A DNA stretch of 64,000 nucleotides from NCBI GenBank assembly GCA_016709545.1, contig JADJMO010000004.1, forward strand, positions 248,001 to 312,000, written 5' to 3'. The notes under the pieces are model-generated. The model had not been told where the DNA came from. It saw only the letters and a list, made by a program, of their open reading frames with translations, and did no database searches. Positions 8,660-16,623 of this stretch are shown here, in pieces (within the stretch, counting starts at the first letter, position 1; each line of letters begins with the position of its first letter). Source of the DNA: Myxococcales bacterium. GTDB lineage: Bacteria > Myxococcota_A > Polyangia > Polyangiales > JADJMO01. The position numbers were made by a program, and so were the translations under genes.

Positions 8660-11430
8660 GCGCACGCGTCTTCGTCGTGGAGGACGAGGCTCTGATCGCC
8701 ATGGAGCTCGTCGACCGCTTGCAGGAGCTCGGGTACGTCGTGTGTGGGCGCGCGCTTCGTGGAGATCAGGCTCTCGAGCGCATCCCTGCCGCCGAGCCCG
8801 ACCTGATCCTCATGGACATCAACCTCGGCGCCGGCCCGTCCGGCATCGAGGTGGCCGAGCGCCTGCGTGCCTCGTCGGACGTGCCGGTCCTGTTCCTCAC
8901 CGCGTACTCCGACGCCGAGCTCGCGGAGCGCGCGGCCCAGACCGGTTCGTTCGGCTTCCTCGTCAAGCCGTTCCAGCCGCATGCCCTGCGGGCGAACATC
9001 GAGATGGCGCTCGCCCTGCGGGTCGCCGATCGGACGGTCCGCGAGAGCGAGGCGCGCTTCCGGCACGTGATCGAGAACATGAGCGACGGGGTCGTGATCG
9101 ACGACCTCGCGGGCCGTATCGTCTACTGCAACGACCGCTTCCTCGAGATCTTCGGCCTCACCCGCGCGAACGCGGACCTGTGCCTCGAGGACTACGTCGC
9201 GCCAGGGTTCCGGCAGCTGCTCCGCGAGCGCCACGACCGCCGCGTCCGGGGCGAACCGGTCCCGACCGACTTCGAGTACGAGGGTCAGCGCAGCGATGGC
9301 TCTCGCGTCTGGGTCTCCGTGGCGGTGACCCTCGTCCGCGGCGCGAACGACCGCGTCGTGGGGACGCAGTCGGTCCTGCGCGACGTCACCGATCGCAAGC
9401 TGGTGGAGGTCTCGCTGGAGCTCCTCTCGACCAAGCTGGGGCGCCTGCGTGGCGACGACTTCGTCGCTGCGGTGGCGCGAGAGGTGGCACACATGCTCGG
9501 CGTCGACGGCGCGCTGGTCACCGAACGCCTACCCGGGACCCCGGCTCGGTTGCGCACGGTCGCGGCCTTCGCGCGGGGCGAGCGCCTGCCGCCGATCGAG
9601 TTCCCGGTCGCCGGTAGCCCCTGCGAGTCCACCCTGGCGGAAGGGTTCTTCAAGGTGGAGGGGCGCGTGTCCGAGCGGTTCCCGACCACGGCCTGGCTGC
9701 AGCCGCTCACCGAGAGCTATGCTGGAATCCGCCTCGAAGACTCGAGGGGCGGTACGATCGGGACCATCGCCGTCTTCGATCGAAGGCCTCTGCGCCACCT
9801 CGAGCACATCGAGTCGGTGCTCCGGCTGTTCGCCGTCCGCACGGCCGCGGAGATCGAGCGGGTCGCGATCGAGGCCAAGCTGTCCGACCTCTTCGAGTTC
9901 TCCCCCGACGGGCAGCTCATGGTCGACGGAGACGGCGTCATCGTGCTCGCCAACGAACGCGCTCACGAGATGTTCGGCTACGATCGGGGCGGTCTCGTCG
10001 GGCGTTCTGTCGATGCACTCGTCCGTGAGGAGGCCCGACGGCAGCACCACCGACTGCGCGAGAGCTTCGTCCATGGCGGGCGACCCCGACTCATGGGCGC
10101 CCGCGGGCAGCCGTTCCTGGCACGACGCCGCGACGACAGCTTCTTTCCAGCGGACATCAGCCTCGGCTCCGTGCGCGTGCCCGACGGCGTGCTGGTGCTC
10201 GCGGCCATTCGCGACGTCAGCGCTCGGGTCAAGGCCGAGGAGGCCCACCGGGCGCTCGAGGCGCGCCTCCGCCAATCCCAGCGGCTCGAGGCGATGGGCA
10301 CGCTCGCGGGCGGCATCGCCCACGACTTCAACAACATCCTCACGGCGATCTTCGCCAACGTGGACCACGCGCTCGGCGAGCTGCCGAGCAGTCACCCGAC
10401 CGCACCGTCCTTGCGAGACGTCGCCGCGGCGGCGAGTCGAGCGAGCGGGCTGGTGCGCCAGATCCTGGCCTTCAGTCGCCAGGAATCCTCTGAGCGGACG
10501 CGGCTGTCGCCGGCGGACATCGTCGACGAGGTCGCGCGCCTCCTCCGTGCCAGCATGCCTTCGCAGGTCTCGTTGATCACCGAGAGGCTCGGGAATGTCT
10601 CCGTGATGGCCGATGCGACCCAGCTCCACCAGGTCCTCATGAACCTGGGCACCAACGCCTGGCACGCCCTCGCGGGCCGGCCCGGGGCCGTCCGTCTGAG
10701 CGTCGAGCGGCTCGTGGTCGGCGACGGTGGCCACGAGGCCGCGCTGCCAGGCGTCTACGCGTGCATCCGGGTGAAGGACGACGGAGTCGGGATGACACCC
10801 GCGGTCCTGGAGCGCATCTTCGACCCGTTCTTCACCACCAAGCCGGTCGGCCAGGGTACGGGTCTCGGCCTCGCGGTCGTCCATGGCATCGTCCGGGACC
10901 ACGGTGGGAGCATCACCGTCGAGAGCGAGCCCGGGCAGGGCACGGTGTTCTCGATCCTCCTGCCGGCTGCCACGATGGCGGGCTCCGAGCGGCCCGCGGT
11001 GGCCCAGCCGGCATCGAGCCGTGGAGGGCCGCGCGGTCACGTCCTCTACCTCGACGACGATCCTCTCATCGTGACCGCCGCGACCCGCCTCGTGCGCTCT
11101 CTCGGGTACTCGGTCACGGGGTTCGTACGCGCCGACGAGGCCATCGCCGCGATAGAGAGCGAGCCGCGCCGCTTCGACCTCGTGGTGACCGACCTGCAGA
11201 TGCCGACGCTCTCGGGGCTCGAGGTCGCGAGTCGCGTCGCCGCGATCCGCACGACGCTCCCCGTCGTCCTCGTCTCGGGAGACGGTGGCTGGAGCGAGGC
11301 CGAGCTTGCCGCCCGGGGCATCCACGGCCACCTCGACAAGCCCTACGGCCTCCCCGAGCTCGAGCGGGCGCTCGGGCAAGCGCTCGCGCGCGCGGGCGCG
11401 CAGCCTCAGTCGTCGTCGTCACCCATGTAG
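8656..11430 (+). CDS. Hybrid histidine kinase, REC-PAS-GAF-PAS-HisKA-HATPase-REC
   Basis: A 924-residue soluble signalling protein. The N-terminal receiver (about 4-120) has the acidic pair in VVEDE, phosphoacceptor Asp54 in LILMDINLG and the Lys of LVKPF. Then come a PAS module (about 133-250), a GAF module (about 255-405), a second PAS (about 410-530), HisKA with GGIAHDFNNIL (His near 555), HATPase with N-box LGTNAWHAL and G-box KDDGVG plus GTGLGL, and a C-terminal receiver with VVTDLQMP and LDKPYG. The start ATG overlaps the preceding kinase stop, implying coupled translation. The N-terminal REC is probably fed by that HisKA_2 kinase, making an inter-protein relay (inference). Its 3' end overlaps the convergent dnaB by 25 bases. 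Confidence 0.88.
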   Translation: MSARVFVVEDEALIAMELVDRLQELGYVVCGRALRGDQALERIPAAEPDLILMDINLGAGPSGIEVAERLRASSDVPVLFLTAYSDAELAERAAQTGSFGFLVKPFQPHALRANIEMALALRVADRTVRESEARFRHVIENMSDGVVIDDLAGRIVYCNDRFLEIFGLTRANADLCLEDYVAPGFRQLLRERHDRRVRGEPVPTDFEYEGQRSDGSRVWVSVAVTLVRGANDRVVGTQSVLRDVTDRKLVEVSLELLSTKLGRLRGDDFVAAVAREVAHMLGVDGALVTERLPGTPARLRTVAAFARGERLPPIEFPVAGSPCESTLAEGFFKVEGRVSERFPTTAWLQPLTESYAGIRLEDSRGGTIGTIAVFDRRPLRHLEHIESVLRLFAVRTAAEIERVAIEAKLSDLFEFSPDGQLMVDGDGVIVLANERAHEMFGYDRGGLVGRSVDALVREEARRQHHRLRESFVHGGRPRLMGARGQPFLARRRDDSFFPADISLGSVRVPDGVLVLAAIRDVSARVKAEEAHRALEARLRQSQRLEAMGTLAGGIAHDFNNILTAIFANVDHALGELPSSHPTAPSLRDVAAAASRASGLVRQILAFSRQESSERTRLSPADIVDEVARLLRASMPSQVSLITERLGNVSVMADATQLHQVLMNLGTNAWHALAGRPGAVRLSVERLVVGDGGHEAALPGVYACIRVKDDGVGMTPAVLERIFDPFFTTKPVGQGTGLGLAVVHGIVRDHGGSITVESEPGQGTVFSILLPAATMAGSERPAVAQPASSRGGPRGHVLYLDDDPLIVTAATRLVRSLGYSVTGFVRADEAIAAIESEPRRFDLVVTDLQMPTLSGLEVASRVAAIRTTLPVVLVSGDGGWSEAELAARGIHGHLDKPYGLPELERALGQALARAGAQPQSSSSPM

Positions 11431-12914
11431 AGGCTCTTGTCGCGGTTCTCGAACCGCGTGCAGTCGTCGATGAACGTGAGCCGCACGCGGCCGGTGGGCC
11501 CGTTGCGCTGCTTGGCGACGATCACCTCGGAGAGGCCTTTCACCTTCTGCGCCTCGGGCGAGCCCTTGTCGACGATGTAGTACTCGGGCCGGTAGATGAA
11601 CTGGATCATGTCGGCGTCCTGCTCGATGGCGCCCGACTCGCGCAGGTCGGAGAGCTGCGGCCGCTTGTCCTTGCCGGGGCGGGTCTCGACGGCGCGGTTG
11701 AGCTGCGAGAGCGCCATCACCGGGACCTGGAGCTCCTTGGAGAGCGCCTTGAGGCCGCGGGAGATCTCGCTGATCTCCTGCTCGCGCGAGTTGACGCCGT
11801 CGCGACCCTTCATGAGCTGGAGGTAGTCGACGATGATGAGGCCGATGCGCTGCTTGTACTTGCCGTTCTCGTCCTTCTTGTCGAACTCGGCCTGCTGACG
11901 CCGGATCTTCGCGCGCAGCTCGAGCACGCTGATGGCCGGGGTGTCGTCGATCCAGATCGGCAGCGACGAGAGCTGGTTGGCCGACTCGATCAGCCGATCC
12001 CACTTGTCGCCGCCGACGTTGCCCTTGCGGAGGTCGGACAGGTTGACCCGCCCCTCGCTGCACATCATGCGGTTCGCGAGCTGCTCCTTGGGCATCTCGA
12101 GCGAGAACACCATCACGCCGAAGCGGGTGTCGACGCCGAGCTCCTCGCCAGGCGCCTGTTCGAGTGGCGCCGCGGCCACGTTGACGGCGATGTTGAGGAC
12201 GTAGGAGGGCTTTCCCATGCCGGGGCGCGCCGCGACGATGATGAGCTCGCCAGGGTGCATGCCGCTGGTCATGCCGTCGAGATCGACGAAGCCGGTGGGC
12301 ACGCCGGTCACTGTCTTGCCGCGCTCGAGCGCCTCTTGCAGCTGCTCGAACGACGCCTTGACCACGTCGTACAGCAGGTTGACGGTGGAGTTGCTGGGCG
12401 ACCGCGCGATCTCGTAGATGCGCTGCTCGGCCCCGTCGATGAACGCCTGCGTCTCGCCGTAGTCGCCGTAGCCCTGGGCCGCGACCATCTGGCAGGTCTC
12501 GATGAGCTGCCGGACGCGGTGCTTCTCCTTGACGATGCGGGCGTGCGCGCCGACGTGGGCGACGGCCGGCGTGGCGTCGACGAGGCGCGCGAGGTAGGCG
12601 AGGCCACCGATGGCCTGCAGGCGGTCGCGATCGCGGAGCAGCGAGGCCACGGTCTGGATGTCGACCGGCTGGCCCTTCTGGTGCAGCTCGACGGCGGTGT
12701 CGTAGATGCGGCGGTGGGCGTCGGTGTAGAACGGGTCGCCGTTGGGCAGGATCTCGACCACCGTGTCGAACGCCCGCGACTCGGTGAGGATCGCCGAGAG
12801 CACCGCGGCCTCGGCGTCGTCGTTGTGCGGCGGTACGCGACCGGCGACGTCGATGGCCTGGACCCGCGGCTTGTAGCGGTCCTGGTAGGCGCGTCCGGGC
12901 TGGCCAGTGTTCAT
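11406..12914 (-). CDS. dnaB: Replicative DNA helicase DnaB
   Basis: The 502-residue hexameric helicase unwinds DNA 5'-3' at the replication fork. The N-terminal domain (about 28-130) begins VPPHNDDAEAAVLSAI, typical of DnaB. The RecA-like domain has Walker A at about 228-237, Walker B region GLIIVDYLQLM, VPVMALSQLNR and ESGAIEQDADMIQFIYRP, all standard. One oddity: Walker A reads ARPGMGKPS, with Pro236 where Thr or Ser normally binds the Mg-ATP; the codon is CCC at 12207-12209 and ACC would be normal. The ATG at 12914 follows GGAGAAAG at a good distance. Its tail overlaps the convergent hybrid kinase. Confidence 0.95.
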   Translation of the reverse strand: MNTGQPGRAYQDRYKPRVQAIDVAGRVPPHNDDAEAAVLSAILTESRAFDTVVEILPNGDPFYTDAHRRIYDTAVELHQKGQPVDIQTVASLLRDRDRLQAIGGLAYLARLVDATPAVAHVGAHARIVKEKHRVRQLIETCQMVAAQGYGDYGETQAFIDGAEQRIYEIARSPSNSTVNLLYDVVKASFEQLQEALERGKTVTGVPTGFVDLDGMTSGMHPGELIIVAARPGMGKPSYVLNIAVNVAAAPLEQAPGEELGVDTRFGVMVFSLEMPKEQLANRMMCSEGRVNLSDLRKGNVGGDKWDRLIESANQLSSLPIWIDDTPAISVLELRAKIRRQQAEFDKKDENGKYKQRIGLIIVDYLQLMKGRDGVNSREQEISEISRGLKALSKELQVPVMALSQLNRAVETRPGKDKRPQLSDLRESGAIEQDADMIQFIYRPEYYIVDKGSPEAQKVKGLSEVIVAKQRNGPTGRVRLTFIDDCTRFENRDKSLYMGDDDD

Positions 12915-12964
12915 CGAGGTCTTTCTCCACAGCTTTCACGAAAGATCTCCCCAAGGCCAGCACC

Positions 12965-12990
12965 CGGCGGACATTGTCTGTCCACCGCCG
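12965..12990. repeat. Imperfect inverted repeat upstream of dnaB
   Basis: In the roughly 220 bases between dnaB and the P450 gene, arms of the type CGGCGG-ACA and TGTCC-ACCGCCG face each other around TTGTC, with a three-base gap in one arm. It lies 51-76 bases upstream of the dnaB start, so it could be an operator or a 5'-leader hairpin. No consensus promoter could be assigned around it. Nothing else in this gap was recognised. Confidence 0.3.
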
Positions 12991-13133
12991 CGCAGCCTCG
13001 AGAGTCCCCCGTGTGCTAGGCGTGACCTTCGCGCTTCGGCCCGGTGAAAACAACGTTGCATCGCCGCGCGGAGCACGCGGGGGCTGCGAACAACCTGTCG
13101 ATGAGCGGGGGAAGCCTGTGCGCAACTCGTGGG

Positions 13134-14438
13134 CTAACGCGCGGTGAAGCGGACCCGCAGGCCGCTCCGGGGCTCGGGTGGGATCCGCTTCCACTCGAAG
13201 CCGAGGTCCTGCTCGGGCAGCACGAACTCGAACCCGCGCAGGGTGCTCGCGAGGAACACCGAGAGCAAGAGGGTCGCGTAGTCGGTCCCCGCGCACTTGT
13301 GCCCGAGCCGCGGGCCGGCGCCCTGCGGGACGTAGATCACGTCCTCGTCCCGACCCTCGCCGCGCGCGTAGCGACCGGGGTCGAACGCCTCGGGCGCCGC
13401 GAACGAGCCGCTCCACAGGTTGGTGGCGCGCAGGCCGTGCAGCACCATCCAGCCCTCGGGGATGGTGAACCCCTCGAGCTCGAACGCGCGCTTCGCCTTG
13501 CCGAAGGACACCGAGAGCACGGGCGTGTGACGCTTCACCTCGCGCACGAAGTCGGCGAGCCGGGGCATCGCGCGGAGCGCCTTCGCGTCCAGGGCCTGCG
13601 GCGCCGCCGCGACCTCGGCCGCGAGCTCCTTCTTCCGCTCCGGTGTCTCGGCGAGCGCGACCAGCGCGGCCGCCATCCACGCGAACACGATGTAGCCCGC
13701 GATCTGGACGTGGTGGATCTCGAGCACCGCCGCCGCGTCGTCGATGCTCGTCCCGTCCTCGCCCTTGGCCGACAGGATCCGGGAGAGGCCGGTGCCCTCG
13801 AGACCCCCCGCGCGATGACGCGCGACCGCCTCTCGCAACGCTCCGAGGATCTCGTCGCGCGCGCGCAGCGTCCGGCTGAACTGGGTGCCCGGCAGCGGCA
13901 CCGGCAACGCGGCGAACCCCGAGGAGAACGTGTCGAACCGCGCCACCATCTCGGCTGTGGCCGCGCCCTTCTCGAGCCCGAGGAAGTTGTCGTCGATGGT
14001 CTCGAGGGCGAGCGCCTTGAACGCCGCGACGCCGGCCAGCTCCCCCTGCCCGGCCCACGCGGCGAGGCTCGCCTCGGCGTGCGCCTGCATCGCCGGCAAG
14101 TAGCTCGCGAGCGCCTCGGGCGTGAACGCGGCCAGCACCTGCTGCTTGCGCGCGCGGTGCACGCCCCCATCGAGCATCGGCAGGCTCGGCCCCGCGAACA
14201 GCTCCTGCACGTTGGTCGGCATCGAGCCCTCGCGCTGGATCCGCTCCGGATCGATGAACGCACGCGTGGCCTCGGGCCCCATGATCACCGCCGCGGGGTG
14301 CCCGAGCAGGTGCGTCCTGAACACCGGCCCGTGCTCGGCCTGCCGCGAAGCCACGAAGGCGAAGCTGTCCTTCATGAAAGCGAGCGTCTCCCCGAGCAGA
14401 GGAAACCCAGTCCGGCCAGGAGGCAGAGGAGCAGCCAT
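13134..14438 (-). CDS. Cytochrome P450, CYP152 (peroxygenase)-like
   Basis: A 434-residue haem-thiolate protein without membrane anchor. It opens APLPPGRTGFPLLGETLAFM, has the K-helix ExxR as REVKRHTP, and the haem loop PQGAGPRLGHKCAG with the thiolate Cys at about 382. This loop plus the tail FVLPEQDL...RIPPEPRSG strongly recalls CYP152 fatty-acid peroxygenases (PQGGG...GHRCPG; VPEQ...RMPSLP). The I-helix, IHHVQIAGYIVFAW, lacks the acid-Thr pair used for O2 activation, which also fits a peroxide-using enzyme. Substrate is unknown; fatty acids are the family precedent. The start at MAAPLPPG (14438) is preferred over 14459 and the much longer frame to 14753, which runs through repeats. No redox partner gene is adjacent. 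Confidence 0.82.
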   Translation of the reverse strand: MAAPLPPGRTGFPLLGETLAFMKDSFAFVASRQAEHGPVFRTHLLGHPAAVIMGPEATRAFIDPERIQREGSMPTNVQELFAGPSLPMLDGGVHRARKQQVLAAFTPEALASYLPAMQAHAEASLAAWAGQGELAGVAAFKALALETIDDNFLGLEKGAATAEMVARFDTFSSGFAALPVPLPGTQFSRTLRARDEILGALREAVARHRAGGLEGTGLSRILSAKGEDGTSIDDAAAVLEIHHVQIAGYIVFAWMAAALVALAETPERKKELAAEVAAAPQALDAKALRAMPRLADFVREVKRHTPVLSVSFGKAKRAFELEGFTIPEGWMVLHGLRATNLWSGSFAAPEAFDPGRYARGEGRDEDVIYVPQGAGPRLGHKCAGTDYATLLLSVFLASTLRGFEFVLPEQDLGFEWKRIPPEPRSGLRVRFTAR

Positions 14439-14780
14439 GTCCTCGGACCATACGAGCATCCCCCCAGAACGGCCCACCCATTCGAAGCTCGACCATGGCA
14501 ACGCAGACGCCCGCGTCGGCGCAAGCGAGCGCGAGCCGAAGGCGAGCCGCGAGCGTTCCCTCTCCGAAGCGTCAGGGCCACTGGGCGGCAGCTCCCGCCG
14601 CGAAGCGGCGCGCGGGGGCGTTCGGCGGGTCTGGGACGCGACGAGCCGCAGGCGAGGAGCGGCACGGCCACCGAACCACCGGGGGGCGCGAGCCCCCGCA
14701 GCAACCAAGGGCTGGGACGGACGCCAGGCGGGAACGGCACGGCCACCGAACACCGGGGGGCGCGAGCCCCCCGCAGCAAA
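14439..14780. other. Intergenic region with direct repeats and no gene seen
   Basis: About 340 bases between the P450 start and the stop of the next lipoprotein. Both strands are open in several frames, but the translations are low-complexity Arg/Ala/Pro and have no homology-like features. The distal part contains two copies of a 45-base GC-rich unit (see the repeat entry); the proximal part shares GCGAGCCGCGAGCG-type words. No promoter for the P450 gene could be singled out. Confidence 0.5.
14660..14779. repeat. Two direct copies of a 45-bp hairpin-forming extragenic element
   Basis: Copies at 14660-14704 and 14735-14779 share CGGCACGGCCACCGAAC at the left, a GGGGGGCGCGAGCCCCC hairpin in the middle and CGCAGCAA at the right, differing by one or two bases and separated by 30 bases. 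The second copy sits immediately beyond the stop codon of the minus-strand lipoprotein gene, so the hairpin could end its transcription, although no T-run follows. The arrangement resembles REP-type palindromic repeats. Confidence 0.7.
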
Positions 14781-15581
14781 TCAGGGCGGATTGCAGACGC
14801 CGTATTCGATGCCGTCGACGATGGGCGGGTCGGTGAACTTCACGCAGGTCTTGGTGCCGGTGCAGTCGCCGGCGAAGCCCACGCGGCAGTTCTTCATGCA
14901 GTCGCCCGTGCTCACGCAGCTCCACCCCGGCGCGCACAGGAGGTTGCCGCTCTTGCAGCCGCCGACGCCCGTGTTCGTGCTGGCCCACGAGCACAGGGTG
15001 CGACCGAGCAGCACGAGGCAGTTGGTGTTCGAGCCGCAGACCGGCGCGGGGTCGAGCGGATTGCACTTCTGGTGGCACAGCAGCTTGCCGGGGATCTCGG
15101 TGGGGGTGGTGGAGCCGGTGGGCAGGTACTGCTGCGCGAGGCACGACGACCCCGCCGTCGGACAGTCCTCGTCCTTGGCGCAGTAGGCCTGGCAGATGCC
15201 GAGGTAGCAGGTGAGCCCGGCCTTGCACGCGGAGTCGAGCGTGCAGTCCTCGTTGACGCCCTTCGGGCCGGCCGCGCGGCACGAGGTCTTGCCCGTCGTG
15301 TCGGCGATCGTGCACGCCTTCCCCGGATCGCAGCCACACTGCGGGTAGATCGAGCAGACCTTGCCGGTGGGCGGCTTGCACCCGGTGTCGGCGGGGACGT
15401 CAGGGCCCGTGTCGACCGCCCCCGTGTCGTCGACCGCCGTGTCGACCGTCGCGGTGGTGTCGCTCCGCGTGTCCTTGCCCGCGTCACGCGCGACCGCTTC
15501 TTCGGTGGCCTCGGCGCAGCCCGCGCCCACGCCGAGGACGACCGCGAACCCAAGGGCACGGGAGACGAACGACCACCCCAT
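14781..15581 (-). CDS. Cys-rich lipoprotein
   Basis: A 266-residue exported protein. The signal ends in a lipobox (VVLGVGAGC, Cys at 22). An Asp/Thr linker with repeated DT-D units (about 35-67) leads to a Cys-rich body with more than 20 Cys in spaced C-x(5-12)-C pairs, such as CSIYPQCGCDPGKAC and DCTLDSACKAGLTC. This pattern is widespread in myxobacterial surface proteins and suggests a disulfide-knotted extracellular domain; function is unknown. It is followed downstream by the hairpin repeat and lies in the same orientation as the next Cys-rich gene, 52 bases away. Confidence 0.75.
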   Translation of the reverse strand: MGWSFVSRALGFAVVLGVGAGCAEATEEAVARDAGKDTRSDTTATVDTAVDDTGAVDTGPDVPADTGCKPPTGKVCSIYPQCGCDPGKACTIADTTGKTSCRAAGPKGVNEDCTLDSACKAGLTCYLGICQAYCAKDEDCPTAGSSCLAQQYLPTGSTTPTEIPGKLLCHQKCNPLDPAPVCGSNTNCLVLLGRTLCSWASTNTGVGGCKSGNLLCAPGWSCVSTGDCMKNCRVGFAGDCTGTKTCVKFTDPPIVDGIEYGVCNPP

Positions 15582-15633
15582 GGCCCCACGGTAGCATCCG
15601 GGGGCCGAACGGTCGCGAGCGAGCTCGCGGCGA

Positions 15634-16623
15634 TCAGTTGGCGCAGAGCACGTAGGGGCGGTTCACGCCCTTCGGGTTCGCGGGGTAGGGCTGGCACGCC
15701 TTGAAGCCGAGGCCCACGCAGTCGATCTTGAGCGGCGAGCCGCCGACGCAGAGGTTCGCGTGGACGCCGTCGTCGTCGCACGACTCCTCGCACGCCTCCG
15801 ACTGCTCCGTGGTGCACGGCTTGGCGAGGCAATACGCGTTGGCGTCGCCGGCCTGGCACTCGAGGCCGGTCGCGCCGCAGTCGAAGCGGCTGCTCTGACC
15901 GTCCGCACACTGGACGATGGCGCCACCCTCGCAGGTCACCCCCGCCGTGTCGCACGAGGGGCCGTTGAAGTAGCAGGCCGAGACCCCGCTCACGACGCGA
16001 CAAGTCGAGTTGATCTTGCCGCAACCGATGCCGATCTTCTTGCCGCCCAGGCAGGTGAAGGCGTTGTTGTTCTCACAGCCGTCGACGCCCTCGGTGCAGG
16101 TGCCCGTGGCCACCTGGCAGCCGACCTGCGTCGCGCCGCCGTCGGTGTAGGTCGCGCAGGTGCCGCCGCGCACGTTGCAGTCGAAGGCGATCCCGTTGTT
16201 GATGGCGCCGTCTCGACAGGTCACGGCACGCGTGCCCACGCAGTGCGGCGCGGCCGTCCCGGAGGAGCAGTCGCCCGGGCGCGCCCAGCCGATCCCCTGC
16301 GTGGCCTCGATGTCGGCGCACGACTTCGCGCCGAGCGAGGAGCTGTAGAACGTGTACAGCTCGGGCGTGTCGTAGGTGATGCACTCCGACAGGCGTTGTG
16401 CCGGCAAGAACGGGTTGCAGCCGTTGAGCAGCACGCACGCGCGGACGATGCGGTCGCGCTTGCTGGCCTCGAGGTTCGTGGCGGCGTTGTCGCAGGTCGG
16501 CGCGCCTACTTTGTAGTCCGACGCACCCACGACGACGCTGCAGCTGCTGCCCATGTGGACGAGCCAGATCGACAGCGCGGTGGTGAAGCCGAGCGAGAGC
16601 CCGAACGGGAGCTTCCTGGCCAT
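15634..16623 (-). CDS. Cys-rich lipoprotein
   Basis: A 329-residue protein. MARKLPFGLSLGFTTALSIW begins the signal and HMGSSC is the probable lipobox (Cys near 28). The body is Cys-rich with repeating units (CVGTRAVTCRDGA, CLGGKKIGIGC, CLAKPC), somewhat like the preceding lipoprotein but without the Asp/Thr linker. The start at 16623 overlaps the stop of the upstream gene (TGATG), so the two are translationally coupled; the longer frame to 16845 would run antisense-like through that gene's end and is rejected. Function is unknown. Confidence 0.75.
   Translation of the reverse strand: MARKLPFGLSLGFTTALSIWLVHMGSSCSVVVGASDYKVGAPTCDNAATNLEASKRDRIVRACVLLNGCNPFLPAQRLSECITYDTPELYTFYSSSLGAKSCADIEATQGIGWARPGDCSSGTAAPHCVGTRAVTCRDGAINNGIAFDCNVRGGTCATYTDGGATQVGCQVATGTCTEGVDGCENNNAFTCLGGKKIGIGCGKINSTCRVVSGVSACYFNGPSCDTAGVTCEGGAIVQCADGQSSRFDCGATGLECQAGDANAYCLAKPCTTEQSEACEESCDDDGVHANLCVGGSPLKIDCVGLGFKACQPYPANPKGVNRPYVLCAN

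Noticed and set aside
10761..13019. A 752-codon plus-strand frame across the hybrid kinase end and dnaB
   Set aside because: It is a shadow of dnaB in another frame, with no recognisable motif.
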